Shown piece by piece: positions 32,974-45,170 of a stretch of DNA of 64,000 nucleotides; within the stretch, counting starts at the first letter, position 1, and each line of letters begins with the position of its first letter. Origin of the DNA: Impatiens glandulifera. Its lineage: Eukaryota > Streptophyta > Magnoliopsida > Ericales > Balsaminaceae. The position numbers were made by a program, and so were the translations under genes. The notes beneath the pieces are model-generated. The model was given only the letters and a program-made list of their open reading frames with translations. It had not been told where the DNA came from and did no database searches. Where the stretch lies: assembly GCF_907164915.1 (NCBI RefSeq), contig NC_061868.1, positions 23,865,819 to 23,929,818 on the forward strand, read 5' to 3'.

Positions 32974-34969
32974 TCAACTTCCAAAAATATTGCTTTGGTC
33001 GGGCTTCGGCACATTCAGCAAGGGTCGCAGACAAGACCGTATTTTCTCAAAAAACTTTCGGCAGAATCGCTTCAGTAGTGGAACTGGCCGGGTCCTTGCG
33101 GTCTTTTGCGCTGTCGGGTCGCTTGCCACTCCGCCCATGTTAGGAATTTCTGTGCACCTAAGGTCGAGTTTTTCAGTGTTTAGAGCTGACCTTGGTTGCT
33201 GCAATGTCCCCAGCGCCTGGTGCAAAAATAATTTCTTCCAACTTCGATTAAACTCCATACTTAGCTCAAAAATCCAGGCCAAGTCTTTTTCCCGAACCAG
33301 CATAACAGCAGCATCGAATGAGCCATAGCTTCTAATTAGATCATTAGGAATATCTTCCAAGGCCATTGCAGCGAGTGAAACAGTTTGGCCTTCGGGCTTA
33401 CTCTTTACTTGCATTTTGGCAGCAACAATATATTCATCTAGGGTCTTTTCCAGCTCGTTTCCATGCATCAAACTGGCATGCGACCGAGGAATTCCTTTTA
33501 GGACCGTGGTTTTGTCTTGCTACTCATAGGATAAGGTCAGCTTTTCAAAGTCCCAAGAAGACGGGCCTAGAGTAATCAACCATTCAATTCCCAACACAAT
33601 ATCATAACCGTCCATGGAAATTACCTTCATTTCTGTTTGTTATTCATTGCCTTCCCTCGACCATTTCAAGTCCTTGCAAATACTAGAACATAACACATTA
33701 GACCCATCGACCACTCTAACCGATTGCACCTGGGTTGCTATGCTTTTGTGGTCTATTTTCTCCAAAATCCTGCTATTGATAAAATTGTGGGTGCTGCCTG
33801 TATCGATCAAGATCACCACCGACAGGTTCCCAACTTTGCCAAGAATCTGGAGCGTTTGGAAAGCTTTAGACCCGGTCAAGGCATGTAAAGATATGGCTGG
33901 TTCATCCCTTGGGCCGAGCAATGAAGGTAAATCATCAAAAAAAGGTTCTTGGTCGGGTTCTTGATCTTCTTGATTGGCCGAGACCATGAATAACTTTGAT
34001 TTACACCTATGGTTTGGTTGCCATTTTTCATTGCAAGAGTAGCATAGGCCCTTCTTTCGCTTTTCATCCATTGTGGCTGGGTCTAATTGCTTAACATGGC
34101 CCTGGTTTACATTTGAAGAGGACCCATATGATGAATTCTTGAAGTCGGTATTGGTGCTCGGCCCGGCTGTGTTGATATTGGATGGCGTGGGCAGCAATGA
34201 TGCTTCAGCGCTGTACAAGTTACCACTGCTCATTAAGGACCGATATGTTGCTTCTTGGACTTTAGTCATGGCCATTGCTTCGTTTAAAGAATCTGTGAAT
34301 CGCAACCTGATGCAGTTCGCAATCTCTTCCCTTAGACCGGACAAGTAGCAATCTATGAACTATTCTCTTGGCATGCTGTAGAGTTTTTGAGAGATCGACA
34401 TGTATCGCAGATTATATTCTTGAACCGACCCAACCTGTTTTAAATTCATTAGCTGTCTCATTGGTGTATCATGTATAGATGGCCCGAATTGAGTCATAAG
34501 GTCTCTTAAGGTCTCTTTTGAACACATCCCAAGATAAGGCTTCCATATGATTTCGGTTTTGAAGATATGACCCGTACCACATTCTTGCTTCGCCAGAAAA
34601 ATGAATGGGGGCGATTTCTAATTTAGTGGCATCCTTAGTTTTGTCCACCCTGAAAAATTTCTCGGCAGATATTAGCCAGCCCTCGACATCCGACCCATCA
34701 AACCGAGGAAAATCGACCTTGGTTAGCCGAGTAGGAGGAGCGTAGTGTTGTTCGCGGTTCTGGCCAGGGTGCGGGGGCCTAAATGGTGAAGGACCGTGGC
34801 AAGAATTATCATCATAGGGTCTGTGGCGGGGTTCTTGCACGTTTCCAGAAGCCCCGCTCTCAAAGGCTGCCATTCTTTCTTCAGCCGCATCAAATCGTCG
34901 GTCTATGGCAGCTTGCATCGCGACTGTTTGTTGGGACAGGTTTTCAATGAGGGCCTTGAGCGCATCCAT
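32974..34969 (-). pseudogene. GAG and aspartic protease of the nested gypsy element
   Basis: GAG starts at ATG 34969 (MDALKALIENLSQQ) with the retrotransposon-GAG core FPRFDGSDVEGWLISAEKFF. Stops near 34469 and 34348 break it. Next is a CCHC knuckle, CYSCNEKWQPNHRC, and a protease with the active site LIDTGSTHNFI, ending DIVLGIEWLITLGPSSW. A further 165-codon frame (33471-32974) follows, where RT would normally start, but it has no RT motif and runs to the polypurine tract. The gene appears to have lost pol after protease rather than been cut by a later event, because both LTRs, PBS and polypurine tract are in place. Confidence 0.82.
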
Positions 34970-35011
34970 TTCTTATTGCTGGCGAGTTTCTACCATGTTG
35001 AGAATCGGCCA

Positions 35012-35023
35012 GCTCTGATACCA
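35012..35023 (-). other. Primer binding site of the nested element
   Basis: On the minus strand this reads TGGTATCAGAGC, complementary to the 3' end of plant initiator tRNA-Met, three bases from the LTR. Confidence 0.85.
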
Positions 35024-35026
35024 AGA

Positions 35027-35511
35027 TGTTAAACTTTAAATTATGAACGAGCTTTTCAAGTTCTTTAATTCAAGAAACGGGTTCTTGATGGTCGGGACCG
35101 ATGATGGAATTCAACACTCAAGCGCAGCGGACATAGAATGAGAGGAGAATTCAAGGTTAGGGAGAAAAGAGCCGAAGGGGAGGAGAGAAATACCACTAGA
35201 TTACACTTAGCGGTCCAAGAAGGGGGAGGAGGGCCGAGAGATAACTTAGAGCACCAAGTTCCAAAATATTCAATTCATAGCCCCCAAAAGAGTGGTGTGC
35301 ATCACCATTTAAAGAGACTGGTTTACCCAAAAGTATTCGGTTACAATAAACTTCCAATATAACAGAATTCGGTTTCAAGAGAAATAAGAGAGAAAGTAAA
35401 CAAAATAGAATTATTCCATAAAAACATAAACTGGCCCATATGCACACTTGGGCCGAGAGACGGGTGCATAAAATATTTTAGGACCGAGGTTTTGATGAGC
35501 AGACCGTAACA
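35027..35511 (-). repeat. 5' LTR of the GAG-protease element
   Basis: 485 bp, next to the PBS on its left; the TSD GATTG follows on its right. Confidence 0.9.
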
Positions 35512-36120
35512 GATTGAAACACAACTTTGTGTTCTTATGCAGCGTGTTCATCAATGTCGTTGAAATCGACCTGCAAGATGTATTTAAACAGTGCTTTATC
35601 TGATTCCATGGTGAGATTATGTATCGAAGAAGATGAAGATCAGAGAGAATCGGAATTCAAGAGAGTGCTTGAGTTTTTAGAGAGAGAAAGTGTGTGCAAA
35701 TAATGATCTGTATCTGTCTTATATAGGAAGCGGTTTTGAACGGTTAGAAGTTGAACCGTCACGTCATTCTGCGTTTTGGCGCCAATTTTCCCTCCAAAAG
35801 TTACTGCAGTAACTTTAGGCGGTAATTGCGGAGAATAACTATGGGCGGTAATATTGTGGGCGGTAAACCATGAGCGGTAAACTTTTAGTTTTTCAAATTT
35901 GTTTTTGATATTTTTTTAACCGGAAATTTTGTTAACCGGAAGCTTTGGTTAACAGAAAGTTTTTTCTTTTATTTATTTAGAGCAGAGCCAGAAAGAAACT
36001 TATGTGAGAAACCGGAGACTTAAAGATATGACATTCTTTATATTAAGCTGAAACAAGAGGAGATTAAATGGTTGTCTGGTCGTACAACAAAACGACCAGA
36101 TAACCAGAAACTACATAAAT

Positions 36121-36879
36121 TTAAAGAAGATCAAGCCACTCTCCCTCGATCATTCTGTCAACCCACTCATCCACGGTGTTGCCGGTTCGTTCCTCAATCC
36201 TCGATATCCATCTGTTCAACATGGGTCGAGTCATGGTGTTAGCCGGTCCGACAAGAACACCGGGTCCGAGGTTGGGATGATGAACTTCCAGGTATCGGCT
36301 GATTTGGGGAGCAAAACCGATCCTTCCCCTTGGAGCCGAGACAAGTTTCTTCAAATTATTGAAGAGATTTGAAGCCCAGTTTATGGGCGATTTTCTGACG
36401 CTGGCTATCATGATGTCGAAAGCCTCCCGGTTGTAGTTTTGGTTGGGCATTCGACCCATGATAGATCGCTGGACCAAGTCATGAAAGACTTGGTATTGGG
36501 GGGCAAGGTCATCCTTTTCTCCGTGTTCATCAACCGGATGAATGGAGCTGGAGAAGAGGAAGGCATAGTCTTCTTTGGCCGGAAAATACGGCGTTGGGAA
36601 ATCCAAAAATCCTTCGGTTAGGAGTTCGAAGAAGTAGGCAAAGTGTTCCTCGGTGATCCAAAGAAATCTTCCGTCAATGATGGTCCTTATGCTGCCATCA
36701 TCAAGTATGTGACCATTGTTAAAGAATTCATACACCTCCTCTTCGAGGATGGTGTCTGAACCCTCGAGAAATTGTTGCAACCCCAATTCTACGATCGCTG
36801 AGAATATGGTTTCTTCAAACCGAGAATTCAACACTTCATAGAAGTCGACGATAATGGTGTTTCTCATCTCAACATTCAT
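36121..36879 (-). CDS. Accessory ORF 2 of element A (252 aa, intact)
   Basis: An uninterrupted 252-codon frame from ATG 36879. The core reads EETIFSAIVELGLQQFLEG, then EEEVYEFFNNGHI, then FLWITEEHFAYFFEL. This spacing of a GL..FLE helix, an EFF segment, a strand and an EE.F...F.LPT segment is shared with accessory ORFs 1 and 3 and with the ORF of element B at 46995. The C-terminal half is helical and basic. It resembles plant-transposon proteins of unknown function that follow pol in some copia and gypsy elements. It is the only fully open ORF in element A, in contrast to the ruined gag and pol. Confidence 0.72.
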   Translation of the reverse strand: MNVEMRNTIIVDFYEVLNSRFEETIFSAIVELGLQQFLEGSDTILEEEVYEFFNNGHILDDGSIRTIIDGRFLWITEEHFAYFFELLTEGFLDFPTPYFPAKEDYAFLFSSSIHPVDEHGEKDDLAPQYQVFHDLVQRSIMGRMPNQNYNREAFDIMIASVRKSPINWASNLFNNLKKLVSAPRGRIGFAPQISRYLEVHHPNLGPGVLVGPANTMTRPMLNRWISRIEERTGNTVDEWVDRMIEGEWLDLL

Positions 36880-37369
36880 TTTCAGGAGAGGATCTGAGCA
36901 AAGAGTTTATGAGTTTTTGAAGTTTCGAGCTTAAAGAGAGAAGAAGATATTTGAAATGTGATTTGATGAAGAAGGATGATGCCCCTTTTATAGTGTGGGC
37001 GTTTGGTTGCATTTAATGAGAATATTTGAAAAAATCAGACCGTTTATGGATAGTCATAAAGGTGTTATCAATTTTCAAGGGAATAATAGATTGTCTAGTC
37101 TATTCGGATTAAGCATGCTTCTTGGGAAGCGAACATTTAGTTTTTCAAGACTGATTTGATTTGGTTTGGTTTGGTGTAGCGTATTTAATGTTGGTTATTT
37201 CTTTAGGATTCCTTTGGTTTCGATTGAAGAGGAAAGAAAAGATTTCATTAATGAAATATACCAAACCGGTAGTACAACAAAATTACCGGTTTGATGATTG
37301 AGGAGAAAGATGAGAAAGATTTAGACATTAGATGAGCCGACAACTTGATTCTTCTTAGCCCTTGTTGTT

Positions 37370-38083
37370 TCCCACCGGCCGATTAGCTCTTGGATTCTCT
37401 CCTTCGTGAGCACGTGCTTCGGGGTGAAGAGTGACGAAGGGTCCGGAATGGATGTCCAAACTTGCACAGAAACTGTTTAGCTGAGGAGCGTAACCGGTTT
37501 TGTTTGAGAGAATCATCTTCTTCAGATTGCTGAAGATGATCTAGGACCAGTTTACCGGTGTCCCGACCGTGACGACAATCATCATTTCAGAAAGCCTCTA
37601 GGTGTAGTAGTAGCTTTTCTCTCTACCCAGAACTGACTTTCCCAGAATCTCACAAAGAATCTGGTACTTGTGAGATAGTTGACTCTTAGCACCCCAGAGC
37701 TTAACCGGGATGTTAAAGTTGGAGAACCGATGACACATTTCTTCAATGGTCACCGGGGAGTAAGTGAGGTCGGTTACCCCTTTAGTGGGTAAACCGCAGT
37801 ATTCAGCGAAATCCGTCTCGCTGAATAGGAAGGATTGACCATAGACCCCTGCCACGATTATGTCTCGGTGCACTTCCTTTGCCGTTTCGAAGAACTCATC
37901 GACTACCAAGTAGTCAATGATGAATATGTTCTCTAAAAATCTTCTTAGCCCGTTTCTTTCAACGGCTAAGAACATGTCTTTGATGTCATGGTCTTCATAT
38001 TGGTATATGGAGTTGAAATCAGCCAGCAGAATTTTTTTGGCTAGTGGGTTGGAATTCATGTTCTTGTGATAATTGTAGTTCAA
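37370..38083 (-). pseudogene. Accessory ORF 1 of element A
   Basis: The open part is 38083-37598 (161 codons, MNYNYHKNMNSNPLAKK). It carries LAVERNGLRRFLENIF, VDEFFETAKEV and FSETDFAEYCGLPTKGVTDL. After the stop the frame goes on to about 37370 with SEMMIVVTVGTPVNW and FSNLKKMILSNKTGYAPQL, matching the second half of ORF 2. It is the first ORF after RNase H. Closest by eye to the ORF of element B. Confidence 0.68.
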
Positions 38084-38772
38084 GAAATATTTGTGAATAG
38101 TGAATCTTGTGAAGTGTTGTGAAGAGTAAAGGGTTGTTTATATAGCCAGGGGTTCGGCTAGATTAGTAGGTTAAGCATTCTTAGTGATGTCATCGATTAA
38201 TTAATAGGCTTTAACTTGCTGAAGTGTATAATGTTTATTTCCAATGCAAAGTTAATCATTACTTAGAATATTCATTATGACAGTAAATCTATTGACAAAA
38301 TGTTAGTCTCCCTCTCTTGATGATGGACATGTGTCGTCATCTCGATTGAGGTAACTATTTTATAGATTATAGGCTTCATTTCTCAAGGTGTGCATGAAAA
38401 CGCAGTTAGTCGTCCCATGTTAACCGGAAAAATTCAATTCATTTAAACCATGATGCATTTATACTAATTGGTTTTTCGTGACCGGTTTTAGTTGGATATC
38501 TTATTCCGGTGTGAAGAAGTACTAAATCGTATCAACATTTGTTCAGCTTTGGATTAAACTTATCCACTTTTACCAAGTCATTTGAACCGCTTAGTATGTA
38601 TACATGTGGTTTGATATCATGAAGTGATCAGGCATAACCGGAGACCTCTTCCCGGTTAGCATCCTTGAATATTTAATGGCCTATTTGATTATGGTTTGAG
38701 AAGCGAGAACTTCTCCCTGAATGCATATACCGGTTTTTCATGATCATGTATGTAAACAATACGCATGGATGA

Positions 38773-41700
38773 TCATGGTATAAGTTGCTTGCTATCAGTA
38801 AGTCCTAAAATATTTCTGAAATGAGAAAAATTAGCTTCCTGTAGCGGTTTGGTGAAGATGTCAGCTACTTGTTGCTCAGTTGAGATGTATTCCCGCCGGA
38901 TGTGCTTCTGTTGAACATGCTCCCAGATGAAATGATGTCTTATGTCAATGTGTTTCGTTCTTGAGTGCAACACCGGATTGTATGTGATCGCTATTGCACT
39001 GGTATTGTCACAGAATATTGGTGATTCTTCAGCTATTACACCAAAATCTCTTAGTTGATGTTGGATCTAGAGGAGTTGTGCACAACACCTTCCGACTGAT
39101 AGGTACTCTGCCTCTACAAGTAATGTTGCAACTGAGGTTTTGTTTCTTGCTGTTCCATGAAACGAGCTGGTCTCCTAGAAATTGGCAAGTCCCACTTGTA
39201 CTCTTTCTATCGATTTTGCATCTTGCGTAATCCGCGTCTGAGTAACTTATGAGATTAAAGCTTGAATCTTTTGGGTACCAAAGTCCTACATCTTGAGTCC
39301 CTTTTAGATATTTTAATATTCTTTTAGCCGCGGTGTAGTGTGATTGCTTTGGATTGGCTTGAAATCTCCCGTATACTCCGACCGCAAATAGGATGTCTGG
39401 TCGGCTGGCTGTTAGGTAGAGAAGAGATCCAATCATTCCTCGATATGCCGTGATGTCAACGGCTTGACCATCCTCATCTTTGTCTAATTTTACGAAAGAG
39501 CTCATTGGTGTAGCCGCCTCAGTACATGTATCCATTCCAAATTTCTTCAGTAGTTCGGCTGTGTACTTTGGCTGTCTTATGAACGTTCCGGTTTCGATCT
39601 GCTTAACCTGAAGTCCTAGGAAAAATCTCAGTTCTCCCTAAACTCATTTGAAATTTGTCAGTCATCATTTTCGAGAATTTATCACATAGCTTTGGATCGG
39701 TTGATCCAAAAATAATATCATCAACATAGATTTAAACGAGTAATATATGTTCCTTTTTCTCAAATTTGAAAAGTGTTTTATCGACTGAACCTATTGTAAA
39801 CTTGTGATCAAATAAGAATTGCGTTAATGTGTCATACCAGGCTCTTGGAGCCTATTTCAAACCATAAAGGGCTTTGTTTAGCCGGTAAACATGATTTTCG
39901 TATTCTGAATTTTTGAAACCTGGAGGTTGATTAACGTACACCTCTTCATTTACTTTACTGTTTAGAAAGGCGCTTTTGACATCCATTTGAAAAACTTTGA
40001 AATTTTTAAAAGCTGCAAATGCTAGAAATATTCTAATGGCTTTAAGTCTAGCTACAGGAGCAAATGATTCTTCAAAATCAATGCCTTCTTCCTATTTATA
40101 GCCTTGAGCCACTAACTGGGCCTTGTTCTTCGTAACTAAAATGTCTTCATTGAGTTTATTTCTGAACACCCATCGTGTTCCTATAACCGATTTGTTTTTC
40201 GGTCTAGGAACTAGGTGTCAGACTTTATTTCTCTCAAACTCGTTTAGTTCCTCTTGCATTTCTAGGATTCAGTTGGGATCTGATAATGCTTCATCCACCT
40301 TTTTCGGCTCAATTTGTGATATGAAAGTTGAGTTTTCATAGTGTTCCAAATTTTGTTGCCTAGTTCAGACGGGTGAGGATATGTTACCTATTACTAGTTC
40401 AAGAGGATGATTTTTGTTCCTTCTGAGGTTTATCCGAGACGTGTTTTCCAAGCATTCGGTTGGCTAATCAAGGTTAGACTGATCGGTAGGCTGAACAGAG
40501 TCAGACCGACCGATTTCTTCAGTTAAAACTGAAGAGTCAACTTTCTACGGTAAAGCAGCTTGAACAGGCTGAGGTTCAACATCAACCGCTTGATCATTAA
40601 CAAATCGTCTAAAAACTGGAACCTCATCTTCATTATCAGAATAGATATTGAAATTTTCCATTCTGTTGTGAAGGTCGAAGGTTATGCAGTGTTTCGTTCA
40701 ACCGATTCATCAAAAACAACGTGAGATGTTTCTTCAATTGTTAAAGTTCTAGTATTATATATTTTATATGCTTTACTTACAGCTGAATATCCCAACATTA
40801 TTCCTTCATCGGATTTAGCATCAAAAACGGTCAAATAAGTTTTGTCGTTGTTGTGAACAAAACATTTACTACCAAAAATTCGAAAATACCGTATGTTTGG
40901 AATTCGATCATAGTATATCTCGAAGGGGGTTTTAGAAAAATGTTTAGTTACTAGAGACCGGTTTTTAGTGTAACATGCAGTATTGATAGCCTCAGCCCAA
41001 AAGTTTTGAGCAATACCCGAATCGTCTATCATTGACCTTGCGGCTTCCTTGAGAGTTCAGTTTCTTCTCTCAACCAGGCCGTTTTGTTGAGGAGTTCTGG
41101 CACTAGACAACACGTGTCTAATACCGGAATCATCAAGATAAGTAGTTAATTTGCTGTTTGTAAACTCAGTTCCTCTATCACTTCTGATTTTGTTTACCCG
41201 AATGGATTTTTCATTTTGTATTCTCAAAATTAGTTTAATTAGGTTTGGTGTTGCTTGATTCTCAGAGGCTAAAAATATTACTCAAGTAAATTTAGAATAA
41301 TCATCAACAACTACCATAGTATATTGCATGCCTCCTAGACTTGTTACTCTAACCGGACCAAACAGATCCATATGCAGGAGTTCTAAACATCGTTCGGATT
41401 GATGATTTCCTTTACTTTTGAAAGAGGATTTATTTGTTTACCCATTTGACATGCAGCACACACTTTATCTTTTGAAAACTTGACATTTGGAAAACCGTAA
41501 ACTAATTCCCTAGAGCATATGAAGTTTATTGTTTTGAAGTTCAAATGGTTTAGCTGTTTGTGCTAGAGCCAGTTTAGATCATTTCCAGCTATCATGCATA
41601 CGGAATTTTCGAACTTAGTTTTCCAATCAACTTTGTAAATATTTCCCATTCGGTTACCGGTTAATAATATATCATTTTGATGATCTTTAACTAAGCATGC

Positions 41701-41960
41701 ATTTTTATGAAACTCAACTTTGTATCCTACATCGTACATTTGACTAATGCTTAACAGGTTGAAATGCAAGTTCTCTACCAATAGTACATTATTTATAGAC
41801 AGGTTACCATGGACAATCTTACCCTTGCCCACAGTTCTACCTTTTGAGTTGTCACCAAAAGTGATAACCGCTCCGGTTTCATAAGTGATATCTGCTAGTA
41901 GTTCACTGTTACCGGTCATGTGTGTTGAGCATCCACTGTCCAGATACCATTCCGAGTTCC
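38773..41960 (-). pseudogene. Copia pol of element A: protease, integrase, RT, RNase H
   Basis: From right to left on the minus strand: protease site YLDSGCSTHMTGN (about 41955-41915); a pre-integrase segment; an integrase core with VVDDYSKFT, SDRGTEFTNS and QQNGLVERRN (41330-41040); the integrase C-terminal part (41032-40682); an RT with many stops (about 40430-39600); and RNase H (39535-38773, ending near HHFIWEHVQQKHIRREYIS and ADIFTKPL). The integrase catalytic D-D-E candidates are all visible. Many in-frame stops and shifts make it inactive. Confidence 0.86.
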
Positions 41961-42360
41961 TTAGCCAGTTGCTTCACCTAACATGTAAAAAAGAAATATT
42001 TACACCCTTTTAGTACCCACATTCAGTTGGGTCTGTGGTTGATTAGTCATTTTGGGATCCAGACTTGAATAAGTCGGATCACTTTCCCGGTATTTGTTCT
42101 TATGGTATTTGGCTTAACTTCTTGATCTTTGCTCAAGAATGCTTTATATCGAGGTGATGAATGTTTTTGAGGTTGAGATGTACTTGTTTTGTTTCATTTA
42201 TCTTCTATCCGGTTGGCTTTACTTCTCTCAGGATGAAGCCATTTTTCTGATTCGGTTGGACTTACATATTTTAGTTCCGGTTTTATGACAGTTTCTGCCT
42301 CATTGTTGGTTGAAGAGCTCTTGACAAATCTTACGAAGGGAAGATTGTTTTTTGTGAGTT

Positions 42361-43916
42361 TCATTCAGTTAGGTTGATTTGGTTTGTTTGATTTGTTTTG
42401 TTTGTATCCAACACCAAATTTATACTTAGGATGTCTTTATATTTGCACATCTGATCTACGGCATTACAGAATCTTTCCCAGGCAGCCGTAATATACAGTG
42501 TTCGTTCATTTTCTCCAGTTACCGGTTGAACTGTCTTCTCATTCTCTAAGGATAGTTTAGCCGGTTCATACACTGTGGTTTCGCATGGCTCACCAGCGAT
42601 ACCATTTGACTCTACGGTTTTATGTTCTACCAGAGTCGTTATATAGGCATATATGTTTCTAAACTCAGCGACCATTTCGTTGAGTGCAGAAATCAGATCT
42701 GCTTTAGTAAATTCATCAGAGGAGAAATCAAATACCTCTTCATCGTTTGCCATGAAACATGTTACTCTCTCCTCATCATTTCGTTGTCGGGATACGCCCA
42801 TTTACTTCCACCGTCGGATGTGATGAGTGCCTTTTGTATTTCTTTCCCTTCATCGGCTTGCTGGTTGTCATTTCTTCGGTAATCGTTCATTTGGTTGTCA
42901 TTTCTCCGGTAATCGTTCTCTTGGTTGTCATTTCTCCGGTAATCGTTCCCTTGGTAGTTGTTACCCTGATACTGGTTGCCTTAATAATTGTTGCCTTGGT
43001 AGTTGCTTTCCGGTTTTCGATCGTCTCTTCTTGGTTTTCTACATTCTGACCTGAAATGTCCAAAACCATCACAGTTTTAACATCTTTTATTTGATTTATC
43101 AACATAATTATAATTAAAATTGTTGTTAGATGGCGGTTGTTTCTTCTTCATGAATCTTCCAAATTTCTGAGCTAGCATCGCCATCACATCTTCACTAATC
43201 TGATCAGCATTTTTGACTGGAGCCGGAGCGGTTGATACTTGGATCGCCGGTTCCAACGATGTAACCAAAGCTCTAGTTGCGGTTGACGTAGATGCTTCGT
43301 CTTCGATCTGAGACTTAATCTCGAATTCATAGTCTTTCAAATCTTCAAACACATCATGCAGTTTCATCTTCCCGAGATTGCTTAACTCCCTCATCACCAT
43401 AGTTTTGATATCCCATGTGCTCGACAGTGATCTTAAAACTTTAATAATTACTTCCCGGTTGTCATATCTTTTTCCGAGTGTTTGTAACTCGTTGACCACG
43501 CTGGTGAACCGGTTGCTGAATTCTTTCATGTTTTCTCCCGGTTTCATCCTGATGTTCTCATATTTTTTAGTAGCCACCAAGATTTTATTTTCTTTTGTTC
43601 TTTCGTTTCCTTCATGGATCTGAATGATCGTCTCCCAGGCTTCCTTTGAATTATCACAATCTGATATTTTATTTAGTGTGTTATCATCTATAGCCTTGTA
43701 GATGTGTCTCATGCAATGGTTGTCCAGGTTACTCCTTCTTCGATCTTCAGTTGTCCACGCGTCTATCTCCTTGTTGATCTTAATTGGCCCTTCCTTCAGA
43801 ACTCTGCTCATTTCATCATCTAGCGTAATCAGATGTAGATACATCTGTTTCTTCCAGCTGCTAAACGCTTCACTGTTTAGCATTGGTGGCTTGTCGCTGT
43901 GGGTCATTCTTCTCAT
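42361..43916 (-). pseudogene. Copia gag of element A
   Basis: ATG at 43916; 279 codons of UBN2-type copia GAG (FSSWKKQMYLHLITLDDEM, WETIIQIHEGNERTKENK). A CCHC knuckle NCDGFGHFRSEC has a TAA inside its first Cys pair. A short tandem repeat encoding NDYRRNDNQ-type residues follows (42880-42990), then a 146-codon frame (42801-42361) that is the C-terminal part before protease. GAG forms the virus-like particle in this family. The knuckle stop shows it is broken. Confidence 0.82.
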
Positions 43917-43947
43917 CTTCTTCGGTTGCTTGAGTGTTGAGAACCTC

Positions 43948-43959
43948 GCTCTGATACCA
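43948..43959 (-). other. Primer binding site of element A
   Basis: Minus-strand TGGTATCAGAGC, complementary to initiator tRNA-Met, two bases from the 5' LTR. The match extends on to GAGGTTC. Confidence 0.9.
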
Positions 43960-43961
43960 CT

Positions 43962-45165
43962 TGTTAGGTTCGGGGTCGCCCTTGGAGGACCGGGGTGTTC
44001 CGGTTTTAGAAGGGTAGCCGCTTACAACAACACAACACACGCTTTGGTGATAGTCTGGTTAGAGACTAAAACCGTTTTCAACACTACGCAAACTGTCACA
44101 GACTCTTGAACCGGATTCAAAGAAGAAAATGTCTGTTTCAGTCTAAAGCAACACACACGACTTGGATGAGGTTTATGAAGAGTCGGTTTAAGGAGTATGT
44201 TTAACCCGATTTTGATTATAGGAGTAGGTTTATGTTTCAGTTTATGTGTTTCGGTTTTAGAGTAAATAAACAAAAAGTAAAAAAAAGACACGAGACAAGA
44301 TTTTTTATTGATGTTCAGAGCAAACCCTCCTACGTCACCCCTTCTTCTCTGATTATGAGAAGGATCTCCACTAACTTTCAAAGTTACAACACTTACAATG
44401 CCGGTCGAGCCTAACTCGCTACTCGCCGGTTACACCAAATCACTCATGATGTAATACAATAATACAGTACAATAAAGCTTTCGGTAAATGACACAATAGT
44501 TTTGGATCGCGCGTGAGATTTCTTTCTCTCTCTTAAGAATTTTCTGAACCGTCATAAATGAGGTCACTTCGTCTTCCTTTTATAGTGAAGAAGATCCCAA
44601 CGGTCATTTTCTCCTCTCACTGTGGGATTGGTCAGTTTGAAACCACGCCGATTTAGAGATGTTGCGTGCACGTTTCAATTTCCGGACACTTGGCAAGCAT
44701 GCATATACCGGTAAGGTATGGATGACGTAGTCGACTTGCAGTTTTGGACACGTGTCAGACATGCACCTTCCGGCTGTCTGAGTCGGATCTTCGGATCAGC
44801 AAATCATCATTGTTTTTATCGCATGCTTCTGATCCGGATCTTATCTTCTTATATTTTCCCAAGACACGTTTATTTCGTCATATTACGTCATCTTTGTAAT
44901 TCTTGGTTTCCGGTTGACTTTTTCGTAGTGTAGTCCGGCTGGAGTATGAACTTTTTCTTTGCTAGCCGATCTGTTTAACATATTGAAGCCGGTTCCTCTT
45001 GTTCATGACTTGATCATCTGAAGCCAAATTGCTTTGATATATTCTTCGGCCGGTTTATGTAGTCTCCAGACGGCTTATACGACTTGGTCAGTTCCTGCAC
45101 ATGAAGGTTAACAGTAGTTTAGATTTCTGGCCGCTTAAAAATTAACTTACTTAATTTTTCTATCA
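43962..45165 (-). repeat. 5' LTR of element A
   Basis: Same orientation as 27921-29121, 1204 bp. The flank AAACT follows at 45166-45170. Confidence 0.92.
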
Positions 45166-45170
45166 AAACT
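45166..45170. other. Target-site duplication AAACT, right of element A
   Basis: Pairs with 27916-27920. Removing element A plus one copy rejoins the RT frame of element B. Confidence 0.9.

Larger units (their letters stand above)
32420..35511 (-). mobile_element. Non-autonomous gypsy-derived GAG-protease element
   Basis: LTRs at 32420-32903 and 35027-35511 are nearly identical. GATTG flanks both sides (32415-32419 and 35512-35516). The 2.1-kb inside encodes GAG with a CCHC knuckle and an aspartic protease on the minus strand, but no RT, RNase H or integrase. A PBS for initiator tRNA-Met and a polypurine tract (GAAGGGGAGATTA, just right of 32903 on the minus strand) are present. Terminal-repeat elements with only GAG are known in plants as TR-GAG; this one also keeps the protease. 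It should depend on a relative for RT and integrase. Confidence 0.88.
30253..35609 (-). pseudogene. Accessory ORF 3 of element A (large, split by insertion)
   Basis: It starts at ATG 35609-35607 (MESDKALFKYILQVDFNDID), has a TAA soon after, and is cut by the element at 32420-35511. It resumes at 32419 with SLRDFGLETYLSGPFF, TEVEEFLKTTTLTKR and VCGKEVNITEEVFSEALGLP, the same core as accessory ORFs 1 and 2. A basic Ser/Lys-rich segment (31830-31579), an acidic segment (31473-31228) and two helical, coiled-coil-like segments (31059-30766, 30750-30253) follow, each bounded by stops. The order resembles the ORF of element C. I infer one ancestral ORF of over 700 codons, now decayed. Function unknown; no membrane segment seen. 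Confidence 0.68.
27921..45165 (-). mobile_element. Complete Sirevirus-like copia element A (17.2 kb with nested insert)
   Basis: Two LTRs of about 1.2 kb (27921-29121 and 43962-45165) in the same orientation, flanked by AAACT on both sides. On the minus strand the order is 5' LTR, PBS, gag, protease, integrase, RT, RNase H, three accessory ORFs, polypurine array, 3' LTR. The integrase-before-RT order defines Ty1/copia. The 3.1-kb insert at 32420-35511 leaves about 14.15 kb of own sequence. The LTRs differ at scattered positions, by eye a few per hundred, so insertion is not very recent. Pol and gag carry many stops. Confidence 0.93.
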
